A DNA stretch of 64,000 nucleotides from Rhizobium sullae (GCF_900169785.1 NZ_FWER01000002.1:198225-262224); one strand, 5' to 3'. Shown: positions 17,523-27,381, counted from the first letter of the stretch. Notes: generated from the sequence alone by a model not told the origin. Program-made: numbers and translations.

Positions 17523-18443
17523 GTGGCATCTATCGGACAGATCGTCAATCCGACCCCTGGCAGCGATGCCCTTGCCCGCGCAAGGCAGCGGGCTTCCCTG
17601 GTGCCGGACTGCCTGGTCGAAGCCAAGCGCATCGCCAACAACGTGATTGCCGGCTGGCACGGCCGCCGCAAGCGCGGCATCGGTGAGAACTTCTGGCAAT
17701 TCCGCCCCTATACCGAAGGGGAAAGCCTGTCGCGCATCGACTGGCGCCGTTCTGCCCGCGACGACCATACCTATGTCCGCGAGCGCGAATGGGAAGCCGC
17801 CCACACCATCTGGCTCTGGGCCGACATGTCGCCCTCGATGATGTACAAGTCGACCTTCGGCAGCGTCTCGAAGGAAGGCCGCGCGCTCGTCATCATGCTG
17901 GCGCTCGCTGAAATCCTGGCGCGCTCCGGCGAACGCATCGGCTGCCCCGGCGTCATGGAACCGGTCGCCGCCCGCAACGCCGCCGAGCGGCTTGCGACCG
18001 CGCTGATGCATGCGCCGCTGCCCGGCGGACTACCGGAAATCGCCATGATCCGCGGCTGGAGCGATCTCGTGCTCATCGGCGACTTCCTAGACGATGCACC
18101 GGCGATCATGGCCCGCATCACCCCGCTTGCCCGCCGCGGCCTTCGCGGCCATATGGTCGAGATCGCCGATCCCGCCGAGGAGCTTTTTCCTTACACCGGC
18201 CGCACCGAATTCACCGATCCGGAAACCGGTTCGAAGCTCGTGTCCGGCCGTGCGGAAAACATCCGCGAAGCCTATGGCCGCGCTTATCTGGCACGCCGGG
18301 ACGATCTCGGCCAGTCGCTTCGCCACCTCGGCTGGACGTTCGTCACCCATCGCACCGATCACCTGGCATCCGAAGCGCTGGTCGCCGTGCACATGTATCT
18401 TTCCGGCATGCCGGCCAAGGCGACGCATGGAGGGCTGTTATGA
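17523..18443 (+). CDS. DUF58 domain-containing protein
   Basis: A 306-residue soluble protein. The DUF58 core lies at about residues 38-90, with WHGRRKRGIGENFWQFRPY and SRIDWRRSARDD, followed by a VWA-like region (LWADMSPSMM). I start it at the GTG 17523 with GGAATCC upstream. The open frame continues further 5' but only inside moxR. It begins 13 bases after moxR and overlaps the next gene by ATGA. DUF58 proteins are typical partners of MoxR ATPases. Confidence 0.9.
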   Translation: MASIGQIVNPTPGSDALARARQRASLVPDCLVEAKRIANNVIAGWHGRRKRGIGENFWQFRPYTEGESLSRIDWRRSARDDHTYVREREWEAAHTIWLWADMSPSMMYKSTFGSVSKEGRALVIMLALAEILARSGERIGCPGVMEPVAARNAAERLATALMHAPLPGGLPEIAMIRGWSDLVLIGDFLDDAPAIMARITPLARRGLRGHMVEIADPAEELFPYTGRTEFTDPETGSKLVSGRAENIREAYGRAYLARRDDLGQSLRHLGWTFVTHRTDHLASEALVAVHMYLSGMPAKATHGGLL

Positions 18444-21253
18444 GCACCCTTCCCTTTGCTTTCGCCTATCCTGCAATCCTCGGCGCGCTTGTCGCCCTGC
18501 CGGTCATCTGGTGGCTGCTGCGGCTCACGCCGCCGCGTCCGAAGTCCGAAGTCTTCCCGCCGCTGAAGATTCTGGCGGCCGTGCTGAAGCGTGAGGAAAC
18601 ACCTGCCCAAAGCCCTTGGTGGCTGACGCTGCTGCGTATGCTGCTGGCCGCTGCCGTGATCCTCGCCATTGCCGACCCGGTCTTCAATCCGCGTACCAGT
18701 TCGCTCGCCGCAGGCGGCCCGCTGGTGCTCTTCGTCGACAACGGCTGGGCGACGTCGCCGGATTGGGAACGCCGCGTGCAGACCGCCGAAGCGCTGATCG
18801 ACGATGCCGAATCCGCGGGCACGCCCGTCGCGGTCGCCTTTGCGGCCGATCCGACCAACAATGCCGTGCCGGGCACCGCGACAGCAGCCCGCGATATGCT
18901 GCGCGCCGCCGAGCCGCAGCCGCTCGTTCCGGATCGCGAACGCGCCTTCGAGGCATTGCGCGCGGCCCTCAACGGCACGAAACCCGGCACCCTCGCCTTC
19001 CTTTCTGATGGCGTTGCCGCCAAGGAAGACGATGCCACCGTCCGCCAACTCGCCGACCTGCAGCCTGCCGAGCTCCGTCTCATCGAAGGCGATGCCACAC
19101 GAACGGTCGCGATCACCGGTGCCACGAATGCCGCAGACGCCATGAGCGTGACAGCGACGCGCGTTGACAGCACGGGCGCTGCCTCGCTGCCGCTGACGGC
19201 GCAGGATGCCCAGGGCCGCGCGATTGCCGCAGGCACGGTCGATTTCCAGCCCGGACAGTCTGTTGCCTCAGGCTCGATTCCCGCCCCCTTCGAGATGCGC
19301 AACGATTTCGCGCGCGTCAGCATCGACAATCATGCCACGGCAGGCTCGGTCCATCTGCTCGACGATGGCTTCAAGCGCCGCCGCGTGGTGCTGCTTTCCG
19401 GCGAAGCGGGCGATGAATTCCAGCCGCTGCTTTCGCCTCTCTATTACATTCAGCGCGCATTGCAGCCTTATGCCGATCTGATCCAGCCGAATACACCGGA
19501 TCTCGCGGCCTCCATTCCCGACCTGCTGTCGCAGAACCCGTCCGTCATCATCATGGCCGATATCGGCCGGCTGCCGCAGGAGACCTATGAGCCGATGCAG
19601 CGCTGGATCGCCAATGGCGGCACGCTGATCCGCTTCGCCGGTCCGCGCCTTGCCGCCGCGCCGGCGGATGACCCGCTGGTGCCGGTGACGTTGCGCCAGG
19701 GCGAGCGTGCGCTTGGCGGCGCGCTCTCCTGGGCCGAGCCGCAGCCGCTCGCGGATTTCCCGAATTTCGGTCCTTTCGCCGGCATGGCCAAACCGACAGA
19801 TGTGACCGTCAAGCGCCAGGTTCTGGCCGAGCCGACGCCCGATCTTGCCGAGCGCACCTGGGCAAGCCTTGCCGACGGCACGCCGCTGGTAACGACCAAG
19901 CCGATCAATGCCGGCCGTATCGTGCTCTTCCATGTCAGCGCCGAGGCGACCTGGTCCAACCTGCCGATCTCCGGCAATTTCGTCGAGATGCTGCGTCGCA
20001 TCGTTCAACTCTCCCGCTCGGGCGGCGTAACCTCCGAGGCCGGTGCTGCAACGACCGCCGAAGCCCTGCCGCCCTTCCGCCTGCTGACCGCGAAGGGCGT
20101 GCTGACGACGGAGACCGGCACTGCGCGGCCGCTGATCCCGAACGCAAAGGCCGAGCCCGTTTCCAATTTCGACAATCCGCCCGGACTCTATGGTTCAGAA
20201 GACGGCTTTACCGCATTGAACGTATTACCGAATAACGCCGAGCTGAGGCCGCTCGACACGGCTGGCATCAATGTCCTGCGCGAAGGCCTGATCGGCGGTG
20301 AAACCTGGTCCGCCAAGCCCACTCTCTTCCTCATCGCCTTCCTTTTGCTCCTGGCGGACAGCCTCATCGTGATGTTCATGGGCGGCGCCTTCTCCCGGTT
20401 GCGTTCGGCCGCGCGTCCTGCGGCGATCATCGCAGTTGCCGTCGGTGCGGCCTTCTTCCTGCAGCCGTCGCAATTGCGCGCCGACGATTCCAAGCCCGGC
20501 GACGACCAGATATTCCAGCGACTGGACAATACTCACCTCGCCTATGTCGTCACCGGCGAGCAGGACGTCGACAATATTTCCGAGCATGGCCTTGAAGGCC
20601 TGACCGAGTTCCTGACCTTCCGCACGACACTAGAACCGGCGCCACCCGTCGGCCTTGATCTGACGAAGGACGAGCTGTCCTTCTATCCGATCATCTATTG
20701 GCCGGTTTCGGCCTCCGCGCCGATGCCGTCTGCGGCTGCGATTAACCGCATCGACGCCTATATGCGCGCCGGCGGAACGGTACTTTTCGATACGCGAGAC
20801 CAGTTCGCCTCGCTGGACAATAATGGCGGTGCGTCGAGCGCCAATGGCGAGCGTCTGCAGCAGATCCTCGCCAATCTCGACATCCCTCCACTGGAGCCGG
20901 TTCCTTCGGACCACGTGCTGACGAAGTCCTTCTACCTGCTCTCCAGCTTCCCGGGCCGCTATTCCGGAAGCCCTCTGTGGATCGAGTCGCGACAGGACGA
21001 CCGCGCGTCGGACGCCAAATCCACCGCCTCGGCCGACGGCGTTTCGCCGATCCTGATCACCGGCAACGATTTGGCCGGGGCCTGGGCGGTCGATCAGAAC
21101 GGTTCACCAATGCTGCCGACAGTTCCGCCGGATGAAATGCAGCGCGAATACTCCTATCGCGCCGGCGTCAACATCATGATGTATATGCTGACGGGCAACT
21201 ACAAGACCGATCAGGTCCACATCCCCGCGCTCCTCGAACGGCTGGGACAGTGA
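18440..21253 (+). CDS. BatA-like N-terminal / DUF4159 C-terminal membrane protein
   Basis: A 937-residue inner-membrane protein. Residues 1-90 form the BatA (aerotolerance regulator N-terminal) module: a helix, LLRLTPPRPKSEVFPPLKIL, then a second helix. A long mostly extracytoplasmic region (~90-640) follows, with VWA-like beta-alpha pattern. A further membrane segment lies near 630-650 and another at ~655-680. The C-terminal DUF4159 domain (~690-930) includes RIDAYMRAGGTVLFDTRDQ. It is coupled to DUF58 by ATGA and followed one base later by the next gene. Function of these fused proteins is not established. Confidence 0.88.
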   Translation: MSTLPFAFAYPAILGALVALPVIWWLLRLTPPRPKSEVFPPLKILAAVLKREETPAQSPWWLTLLRMLLAAAVILAIADPVFNPRTSSLAAGGPLVLFVDNGWATSPDWERRVQTAEALIDDAESAGTPVAVAFAADPTNNAVPGTATAARDMLRAAEPQPLVPDRERAFEALRAALNGTKPGTLAFLSDGVAAKEDDATVRQLADLQPAELRLIEGDATRTVAITGATNAADAMSVTATRVDSTGAASLPLTAQDAQGRAIAAGTVDFQPGQSVASGSIPAPFEMRNDFARVSIDNHATAGSVHLLDDGFKRRRVVLLSGEAGDEFQPLLSPLYYIQRALQPYADLIQPNTPDLAASIPDLLSQNPSVIIMADIGRLPQETYEPMQRWIANGGTLIRFAGPRLAAAPADDPLVPVTLRQGERALGGALSWAEPQPLADFPNFGPFAGMAKPTDVTVKRQVLAEPTPDLAERTWASLADGTPLVTTKPINAGRIVLFHVSAEATWSNLPISGNFVEMLRRIVQLSRSGGVTSEAGAATTAEALPPFRLLTAKGVLTTETGTARPLIPNAKAEPVSNFDNPPGLYGSEDGFTALNVLPNNAELRPLDTAGINVLREGLIGGETWSAKPTLFLIAFLLLLADSLIVMFMGGAFSRLRSAARPAAIIAVAVGAAFFLQPSQLRADDSKPGDDQIFQRLDNTHLAYVVTGEQDVDNISEHGLEGLTEFLTFRTTLEPAPPVGLDLTKDELSFYPIIYWPVSASAPMPSAAAINRIDAYMRAGGTVLFDTRDQFASLDNNGGASSANGERLQQILANLDIPPLEPVPSDHVLTKSFYLLSSFPGRYSGSPLWIESRQDDRASDAKSTASADGVSPILITGNDLAGAWAVDQNGSPMLPTVPPDEMQREYSYRAGVNIMMYMLTGNYKTDQVHIPALLERLGQ

Positions 21254-21254
21254 C

Positions 21255-23324
21255 ATGACGGTTGATTTCTCGCCCTTCATTCCCTGGCCGGTTCTTGCGG
21301 CGCTTGCGGCCGTGGTCGCCGTTGTCGCCGCCTTCGCCATCTGGCGCGGCATCCGCGGCGCCTGGATCCGCACGCTCGCCGCCTTCGCATTGCTGGCAGC
21401 GCTCGCCAATCCGCTGCTCATGCAGGAAGACCGCGAGCAGCTTTCGACGGTCGTTCCCGTCATCGTCGACCGCAGCCAGAGCCAGCAGACGCCGGAACGC
21501 ATCAAGATGACCGACGAGGCGCTGGCGCAGCTGAAGGATCGCCTCTCGCGCTTCCCGAACATCGAACCTCGCTATGTCGATGCGACCGAGCCGGAAGATT
21601 CTGATACGCCGTCCACACGCCTCTTCACCGCGCTTTCGGCTGCCGTTGCCGACGTGCCTCCTGCCCGCATCGGCGGCGCGATCATGCTGACGGACGGCGA
21701 AGTGCATGACGCGCCGGGCGTCACTCAGGCGCTCGGCTTCGAAGCGCCGGTCCACGGCCTGATTACCGGTAAGGCCAACGAATTCGACCGCCGCATCGAG
21801 GTGATCAAGGCGCCGCGCTTCGGCATCGTCAATGAAGAGCAGCAACTGGTCCTGCGCGTCTTCGACGACGGCCCGAGCCCCGGCAGCGCGGCCGATGTCA
21901 CCGTGAAGCTGAACGGCGACGTGATCGCCACGATGCAGGCGACGCCGGGTCAGGATACGCCGTTTTCCTTCAGGGTCCCGCGCGGCGGCAGCAACGTGCT
22001 GGAATTCTCGGTGGCTGGTTTCCCCGGCGAAGTGACCGAGGCAAACAACCGCGCCGTTCATGTCATCGATGGTATCCGTGAGAACCTGCGCGTGCTTCTG
22101 GTCTCCGGCGAACCGCATGCCGGCGAGCGCGCCTGGCGCAATCTCCTGAAGTCCGACGCCTCGGTCGATCTCGTCCATTTCACCATTCTGCGCCCGCCCG
22201 AAAAGCAGGACGGCACGCCGATCAACGAGCTTTCGCTGATCGCCTTCCCGACGCGCGAGCTTTTCGTCGACAAGATCAAAGACTTCGACTTGATCATCTT
22301 CGATCGGTACCAGCACCGCGGCGTGCTGCCGATCCTTTACTACGACTACATCGCCCAATATGTCGAAAACGGCGGCGCGCTGCTGATCGCCGCGGGTCCC
22401 GAACATGCCGGCCAGGATTCGATCGCGCTGACGCCGCTTTCGGCCGTTCTTCCCGCCGAGCCGACCGGCCAGATGATCGACAAGGCCTTCTATCCCCGCC
22501 TTTCCGAGGAGGGCCGCAAGCATCCCGTCACCCGCGGCCTCGACGGCTCCGTTGATGAGCCGCCGCATTGGGGCCGCTGGTTCCGCAGCGTCGATGTCGC
22601 CTCTCCGCATGGCCAGACGGTGATGGTCGGCGCCGACAATCATCCGCTGCTGCTTTTGAACCGCGCCGGCCAGGGGCGCGTCGCCATGCTGCTCTCCGAC
22701 CAGGGCTGGCTCTGGGCCCGCGGCTTCGAGGGCGGCGGCCCGCATGTCTCGCTCTACCGCCGCATCGCGCATTGGCTGATGAAGGAACCGGCGCTGGAGG
22801 AGGAAGCGCTGACGGCACGCGCCTCAGGCCGCACGCTGGAGGTTACCCGCCAGACGATCGGCGACAATCCGGGCGAGGCTACGGTCCGATATCCGTCAGG
22901 CAAGATGGAAAACCTTCCGCTGGCGCAATCCGAGCCCGGTCTCTTCAAGGCCGAGAAGAAGATGGATGAGATCGGCCTCTTCGAAATCCGCAACGGCGAC
23001 CTGACGACGCTCGTCCATGTCGGTGCCGTCGATGCGCCCGAATTCAAGGCGATGATCTCGACGACGGACGTGCTGAAGCCGATTTCCGACAAGACACGCG
23101 GCCTTGTCACCCGCGTTTCAGATACTAATGGCGCTGTCGAGGTGCCGCCGATCCTGCCGGTTCGCGGCCAGATCCGCGTGGTCGACAACGATCGCATGCA
23201 GATCAAGCTGACTAACGAGACAGTTCTGAAGGGCATCAACACCTTGCCGCTCTTTGCCGGTTTTGCCGGCGTCGGCGTGCTGCTGCTCGCCTTTGGCGCC
23301 ATGTGGTGGCGCGAAGGACGGTGA
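21255..23324 (+). CDS. large membrane-anchored protein, glutamine-amidotransferase-like fold, MoxR operon partner
   Basis: A 689-residue protein with two N-terminal membrane helices (PWPVLAALAAVVAVVAAF and LAAFALLAALANPLLM), a long periplasmic region and a C-terminal helix (FAGFAGVGVLLLAFGAMWW). The region around VPVIVDRSQSQQT resembles a VWA start with an incomplete metal site. A later segment, FDLIIFDRYQHRGVLPILY then GGALLIAAGPE, resembles the class I amidotransferase-like fold of this family but shows no catalytic Cys triad. It starts one base after the DUF4159 gene. I infer a complex with its MoxR-DUF58 neighbours. Confidence 0.75.
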   Translation: MTVDFSPFIPWPVLAALAAVVAVVAAFAIWRGIRGAWIRTLAAFALLAALANPLLMQEDREQLSTVVPVIVDRSQSQQTPERIKMTDEALAQLKDRLSRFPNIEPRYVDATEPEDSDTPSTRLFTALSAAVADVPPARIGGAIMLTDGEVHDAPGVTQALGFEAPVHGLITGKANEFDRRIEVIKAPRFGIVNEEQQLVLRVFDDGPSPGSAADVTVKLNGDVIATMQATPGQDTPFSFRVPRGGSNVLEFSVAGFPGEVTEANNRAVHVIDGIRENLRVLLVSGEPHAGERAWRNLLKSDASVDLVHFTILRPPEKQDGTPINELSLIAFPTRELFVDKIKDFDLIIFDRYQHRGVLPILYYDYIAQYVENGGALLIAAGPEHAGQDSIALTPLSAVLPAEPTGQMIDKAFYPRLSEEGRKHPVTRGLDGSVDEPPHWGRWFRSVDVASPHGQTVMVGADNHPLLLLNRAGQGRVAMLLSDQGWLWARGFEGGGPHVSLYRRIAHWLMKEPALEEEALTARASGRTLEVTRQTIGDNPGEATVRYPSGKMENLPLAQSEPGLFKAEKKMDEIGLFEIRNGDLTTLVHVGAVDAPEFKAMISTTDVLKPISDKTRGLVTRVSDTNGAVEVPPILPVRGQIRVVDNDRMQIKLTNETVLKGINTLPLFAGFAGVGVLLLAFGAMWWREGR

Positions 23325-23328
23325 CGCC

Positions 23329-23749
23329 ATGCCGGAATTCGAGCTGACAGCATCGCCCTCCCCAGAAGACCTTGCCATCATCCAGGATGCGCTCAACGCC
23401 TTCAACACGGAGGATGTCGGCGCTTGGGAACGCAAGCCGCTCGCCGTCCTCATCCGCGATACCGACGGCAAGGTGACAGGTGGACTTTCGGGCTACACCG
23501 CATGGGGCTGGCTCTTTACGCAGACCCTCTACATTCCGGAAACCCAGCGCGGCAAAGGCATGGCCGGAAAGATCCTCGCTGCGGCAGAGGAAGAGGCAAA
23601 AGCCCCGCGGCTGCCACGGCGCATGGATCGATACGTTCAATCCGCAGGCGCTGCACACCTACCCGCAGGCGGGCTATGAAATCTTCGGCGAACTGCCGCA
23701 GTTTCCGAAAGGCCGGACACGGAGCTTCCTGCGCAAGAACCTTGGTTAG
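23329..23749 (+). pseudogene. GNAT family N-acetyltransferase with a frameshift
   Basis: The ATG at 23329 opens MPEFELTASPSPEDLAIIQ and runs through IPETQRGKGMAGKILAAAEEEAKA, which contains the acetyl-CoA binding motif. After codon ~92 the frame goes out of register at a CCCC run (23603-23606). The +1 frame resumes RGCHGAWIDTFNPQALHTY then PQAGYEIFGELPQFPKGRT and stops at 23749. Removing one C would restore a ~139-residue GNAT. It is 4 bases downstream of the MoxR operon. It is either a true pseudogene or a sequencing error in a homopolymer. Confidence 0.8.
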
Positions 23750-25059
23750 GCGAGCGAGACTCGCCGTGTTTCCGCATCGATCACCAGCGCTGCGATGGCA
23801 GCGATGACCAGCAGCGCTGCAAACAGCCCGATGGCGACGCCGAGCCCCAGCGACACGACGAATGCCATCAGCGACGGTGCGGCAAGCCCGCCGAGCCGGG
23901 CCATTGCGCCTGCGGCTCCCATCCCGGTGGCGCGCGATCCCGTCGGGTAAAGCTCCGGCGTATAGGCGTAGAGCGCGCCCCAGGTACCGAGCAGTGCGAA
24001 ACTCATGATCAGCAGCGATGCACCGATCAACGTATCGTCCGGCGAAAGCACGAAGAGCAGGCATCCCGCCGCCGAAAGCAGGCAGAAGCCGATCAGCGTC
24101 GGCCGCCGTCCCCACTTTTCGACGCCATAGGCAGCAAGCGCATAGCCCGGTATTTGGGCGAGCGCCACGAAGACGAGAAAGCCGTAGCCGCGCACGAAAC
24201 CGAAGCCCTCGCCGGCAAGCCTGGCGGGCATCCAGGTGAACACGCCGTAATAGGACACCGAGACGAGGAACCATATCGCCAGGATCATCAGGCTACGGCG
24301 GCGAAGCGAGGCGGAGAAGATGCCTTCCGAAGCCGCATGCGTAACCGGCACAATCTGCTCGGCGGCGGCAAGCTGCGGCCTGCCGTTGCGCTTTAGCATG
24401 CGGTTGACGATCGCCTTGGCTTCTTCCGTATGGCCGGTCCGCAACAGATAGAGCGGCGATTCCGGTACGAAGAAACGGAGCCCGATGCCAAGGATGGCAG
24501 GCAACGCCGTCACGGCGAAGATGTAGCGCCACGCATCGGCAACGCCGGCGACGCTCGCAGCCCATGCGGCAAGCGCGACGATCAGCGTGCCGACCGCCCA
24601 GAAGCCTTCGAGCACGACGAGCCAGCGGCCGCGGTTCTTTGCCGGCAGGAACTCCGCCATCATCGCATAATCGACCGGCAACGTGCCGCCAACCGCCATC
24701 CCCGTCAGGAAACGCAAAACGAGCAGGCTGGTGAAATCCGGCGCAAAGATCGAAAGCGTGCCGAACAAGGCATCGCAGCCGACCGTCAGGATCAGCACGG
24801 AGCGTCGACCCACCTTGTCGGCAAGCCGACCGAAAACGACGGCACCGATCAGCATGCCGAGGAAGAAAAGCGTGCCGGTCTGCAGCGCCTGCGGGACCGT
24901 CAGCTGGAACGTGGCGGCGATCGAAGCGGCCGTAAAGCCGACGGCGAGCACCTGCATGGCGTCGGCCGCCCATACAAGCCCAAAAATCGCCATCAGCCCC
25001 CGCTGAAAGGCGCCTGTCCCGGCGCGATCCAGCGCCTCGTCCATCGAAATTCCACTCAT
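23746..25059 (-). CDS. MFS transporter (sugar/aromatic-acid H+ symporter type)
   Basis: A 437-residue protein with twelve predicted membrane helices. The conserved loop after helix 2 reads GRLADKVGRRSVL, the MFS signature D/E-R-x-G-R-R pattern; the second half has EKWGRRPTLIGFC. RFLTGMAVGGTLPVDYAMMAEFLP is characteristic of the metabolite/H+ symporter subgroup (NiaP-like or aromatic acid carriers). The substrate cannot be assigned. The ATG at 25059 has GGAGGG 5-10 bases upstream and is preferred to the upstream 25140. Its 3' end overlaps the frameshifted GNAT gene by 4 bases. Confidence 0.87.
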   Translation of the reverse strand: MSGISMDEALDRAGTGAFQRGLMAIFGLVWAADAMQVLAVGFTAASIAATFQLTVPQALQTGTLFFLGMLIGAVVFGRLADKVGRRSVLILTVGCDALFGTLSIFAPDFTSLLVLRFLTGMAVGGTLPVDYAMMAEFLPAKNRGRWLVVLEGFWAVGTLIVALAAWAASVAGVADAWRYIFAVTALPAILGIGLRFFVPESPLYLLRTGHTEEAKAIVNRMLKRNGRPQLAAAEQIVPVTHAASEGIFSASLRRRSLMILAIWFLVSVSYYGVFTWMPARLAGEGFGFVRGYGFLVFVALAQIPGYALAAYGVEKWGRRPTLIGFCLLSAAGCLLFVLSPDDTLIGASLLIMSFALLGTWGALYAYTPELYPTGSRATGMGAAGAMARLGGLAAPSLMAFVVSLGLGVAIGLFAALLVIAAIAALVIDAETRRVSLA

Positions 25060-25132
25060 ATCGCCCTCCACCAAGCTGCCGAAATCTCGCGCCAAGTGAG
25101 GTTCCGGGGTAATCAGCGATAGAACATATGGC

Positions 25133-25633
25133 CTATGCACGCCAGCCGATTATACCCTTGAGACGCTGATGCGCATCTTCGGCAATCGGAACGGCGAGAA
25201 CGCGGGCGGGATCGACCGGACCCGGAAAGGCGAGCGCGTTGTAGGCGACCCTCTCGAAGCCGAGCGGGCGATAGTAAGGCGGATCGCCGACGAGGATGAC
25301 GGCCTCGGAGCCCTTGCTCCTTGCCGCCTCCACCGCGATCCGCACGAGTTCGCGCCCGATGCCCATATTCTTGTGCGATGGCCGGACAGCGAGCGGCCCG
25401 AGCAGGTGCCCCTTCACCTCGCCCGCCATGACCGGCGTCATTCTGACGGAAGCGATCGTTTCGCCATCATCGGTGCAGATGAAGGAGAGCGACAGATCGT
25501 GCGGTCCCTGTTCGCGGATGCGGGCCGCGGCACGCGTATGCCGGCCGGGGCCGAATGCTTCTTCGTTGATGTGTTCGATAGCCGCGTCGTGAGACGCATC
25601 CTCGGTGAGGTAGACCAGATCGTGCTTGTGCAT
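25133..25633 (-). CDS. GNAT family N-acetyltransferase (YhbS-like)
   Basis: A 166-residue acetyltransferase. It has GPLAVRPSHKNMGIGRELVRIAV, the acetyl-CoA pyrophosphate-binding motif (R/Q-x-x-G-x-G/A), and VGDPPYYRPLGFERV, the C-terminal motif of the YhbS/arylamine group. The acceptor is unknown. It is upstream of the MFS gene on the same strand with 73 bases between. The 275-base region upstream, shared with the divergent glutathionyl-hydroquinone reductase gene, shows no further gene. Confidence 0.88.
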   Translation of the reverse strand: MHKHDLVYLTEDASHDAAIEHINEEAFGPGRHTRAAARIREQGPHDLSLSFICTDDGETIASVRMTPVMAGEVKGHLLGPLAVRPSHKNMGIGRELVRIAVEAARSKGSEAVILVGDPPYYRPLGFERVAYNALAFPGPVDPARVLAVPIAEDAHQRLKGIIGWRA

Positions 25634-25908
25634 GATGAGACAGAAACCGGATAGACGGAAGTGATGGATTCTCGAGCACGCCGTTCAGGCGTTCGGGAGC
25701 ATCAGCGTCGTCGCAGGTTTCTGGTTGCGGGCATCAAGTCGGATCCTGAGAAAATGTGAAAAGGCCGATAGCAGGAAAAATTCCCCCCGTCCAACGCAAA
25801 ATGCGGCCGTCGAAAAACTGCAGGACGCACTGTTCAGCGTTTGCACCCTGCAAAGAAGGGCCGCCTGCGATATGTTGCCGCCAACGACGAATTTGAAGGA
25901 AGCACACC

Positions 25909-26898
25909 ATGGGCATTCTGGTTGACGGCGTCTGGCAGGACGTCTGGTACGATACGAAGGAAACGAAGGGCCACTTCAAGCGCGCGGCCTCGCAGTTCCG
26001 CAACTGGATCACGGCCGATGGAGAGGCCGGCCCGACAGGCATCGGCGGCTTCAAGGCCGAGGCGGACCGTTATCATCTCTATGTGTCGCTCGCCTGCCCC
26101 TGGGCACACCGTACGCTGATCTTTCGCAAGCTGAAGACGCTTGAGAACATCATCTCCGTCTCCGTGGTCGATCCCCTGATGGCCGAGAACGGCTGGGAAT
26201 TCAAATCCGGCGACGGCGCTACCGGCGATCATCTTTACGGAGCAAAGACCCTCTGGGAGATCTACGTGAAGGCCGACCCGCATTATTCCGGCCGCGTCAC
26301 AGTTCCCGTGCTCTGGGACAAGAAGACCGGCACGATCGTCAACAATGAATCGGCCGAGATCATCCGCATGTTCAACAGCGCCTTCGACGGCCTGACGGAT
26401 TCGAAAATGGATTTCTATCCCGTCGATCTTCGCGCCGATATCGATGCGCTGAACGCAATCGTCTACGACACTGTCAACAACGGCGTCTACAAGGCCGGTT
26501 TTGCAACGACGCAGGAGGCCTACGAAGAAAATGTCGTCAAGATTTTCGAAACGCTGGACATGCTGGACGAGCGCCTCGGCAAGACCCGCTACCTCTTCGG
26601 CGACCGGCTGACGGAAGCGGACTGGCGCCTGTTCACGACGCTGGCGCGCTTCGATGCCGTCTATGTCGGCCACTTCAAATGCAACATCCGCCGCATCGAA
26701 GACTACAAGAACCTTTCGGGCTACCTGCGCGATCTCTACCAGACGCCGGGCGTCAAGGAGACGGTGAACCTCCACCACATCAAGCAGCACTATTACCGCA
26801 GCCACAAGACGATCAACCCGACGGGTGTGGTGCCGGTCGGACCGGCGCTCGACCTCGACGGCGCGCACGGGCGCGCCAAGCTTGCCGCTGCGGCCTGA
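25909..26898 (+). CDS. glutathionyl-hydroquinone reductase (Xi-class glutathione transferase)
   Basis: A 329-residue YqjG/ECM4-type enzyme that reduces glutathionyl-hydroquinones to free hydroquinones using glutathione. The catalytic Cys is residue 63 in SLACPWAHRTL. The segment following, VSVVDPLMAENGWEF, and the later KTRYLFGDRLTEADWRLFTTL in the helical C-terminal domain are family hallmarks. The start is supported by GAAGGA upstream. It converges on the NUDIX gene 3 bases away. Confidence 0.92.
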   Translation: MGILVDGVWQDVWYDTKETKGHFKRAASQFRNWITADGEAGPTGIGGFKAEADRYHLYVSLACPWAHRTLIFRKLKTLENIISVSVVDPLMAENGWEFKSGDGATGDHLYGAKTLWEIYVKADPHYSGRVTVPVLWDKKTGTIVNNESAEIIRMFNSAFDGLTDSKMDFYPVDLRADIDALNAIVYDTVNNGVYKAGFATTQEAYEENVVKIFETLDMLDERLGKTRYLFGDRLTEADWRLFTTLARFDAVYVGHFKCNIRRIEDYKNLSGYLRDLYQTPGVKETVNLHHIKQHYYRSHKTINPTGVVPVGPALDLDGAHGRAKLAAAA

Positions 26899-26901
26899 AT
26901 C

Positions 26902-27381
26902 CTACCAGTAGTGAGCGGCGGGCTCTTCGCCACTCAGTTCGCGGAGCCTCCGCCTCGTCGCCGCGGTCGCACCCTCCGGCAGATCGTCGAGCGCGAAGAA
27001 ACCGCATTCGACGATCTCCATGTCCGGCTTGCGCGGCGCCGTCTGCTCGACCTCGGCACGATAGAAGACCACATGGTCGCGCCGGCTCGCCGATGCGTTG
27101 AAATAGACATGGAAGAGCTGCGGCCTGCCGATGATCCTGAGGTTGCCCTCCTCGCGCAGTTCCTTGATCAGAGCCTCTTCTGCCGTCTCGTTGCGCTCGA
27201 GCCCGCCGCCCGGCATATGCCAACCGGGAATATAGCTGTGACGCACCAGGAAAATCCGCCCCGACGAATCGAAGCAGGCGGCCCGCACACCCATCGTCAT
27301 GCCGCGTGCGAGCGCGAAATAACCATGCACGATCCGCATCAGCAGCTTGGATTGCCAGGGCCTGATTTCCTTGGTCGTCAT
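26902..27381 (-). CDS. NUDIX hydrolase
   Basis: A 159-residue protein with one NUDIX box, GGGLERNETAEEALIKELREEGNL (split here: GGG..E at residues ~66-71 and REEG at ~86-89). The box has REEGN where most have REExG followed by a hydrophobic residue; it is close to canonical. The N terminus (ALARGMTMGVRAACFDSSG then RIFLVRHSYIPGWHMPGG) is typical for the family. The substrate is not predictable. Single gene, divergent from the metallophosphoesterase. Confidence 0.85.
   Translation of the reverse strand: MTTKEIRPWQSKLLMRIVHGYFALARGMTMGVRAACFDSSGRIFLVRHSYIPGWHMPGGGLERNETAEEALIKELREEGNLRIIGRPQLFHVYFNASASRRDHVVFYRAEVEQTAPRKPDMEIVECGFFALDDLPEGATAATRRRLRELSGEEPAAHYW

Noticed and set aside
21174..22772. 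A 532-codon minus-strand frame opposite the fourth gene of the MoxR operon
   Set aside because: No start region, no domain, antisense to a coupled operon gene.
25634..25908. A small gene in the gap before the glutathionyl-hydroquinone reductase
   Set aside because: The short open frames there have no binding site or conserved pattern; the region is treated as regulatory.
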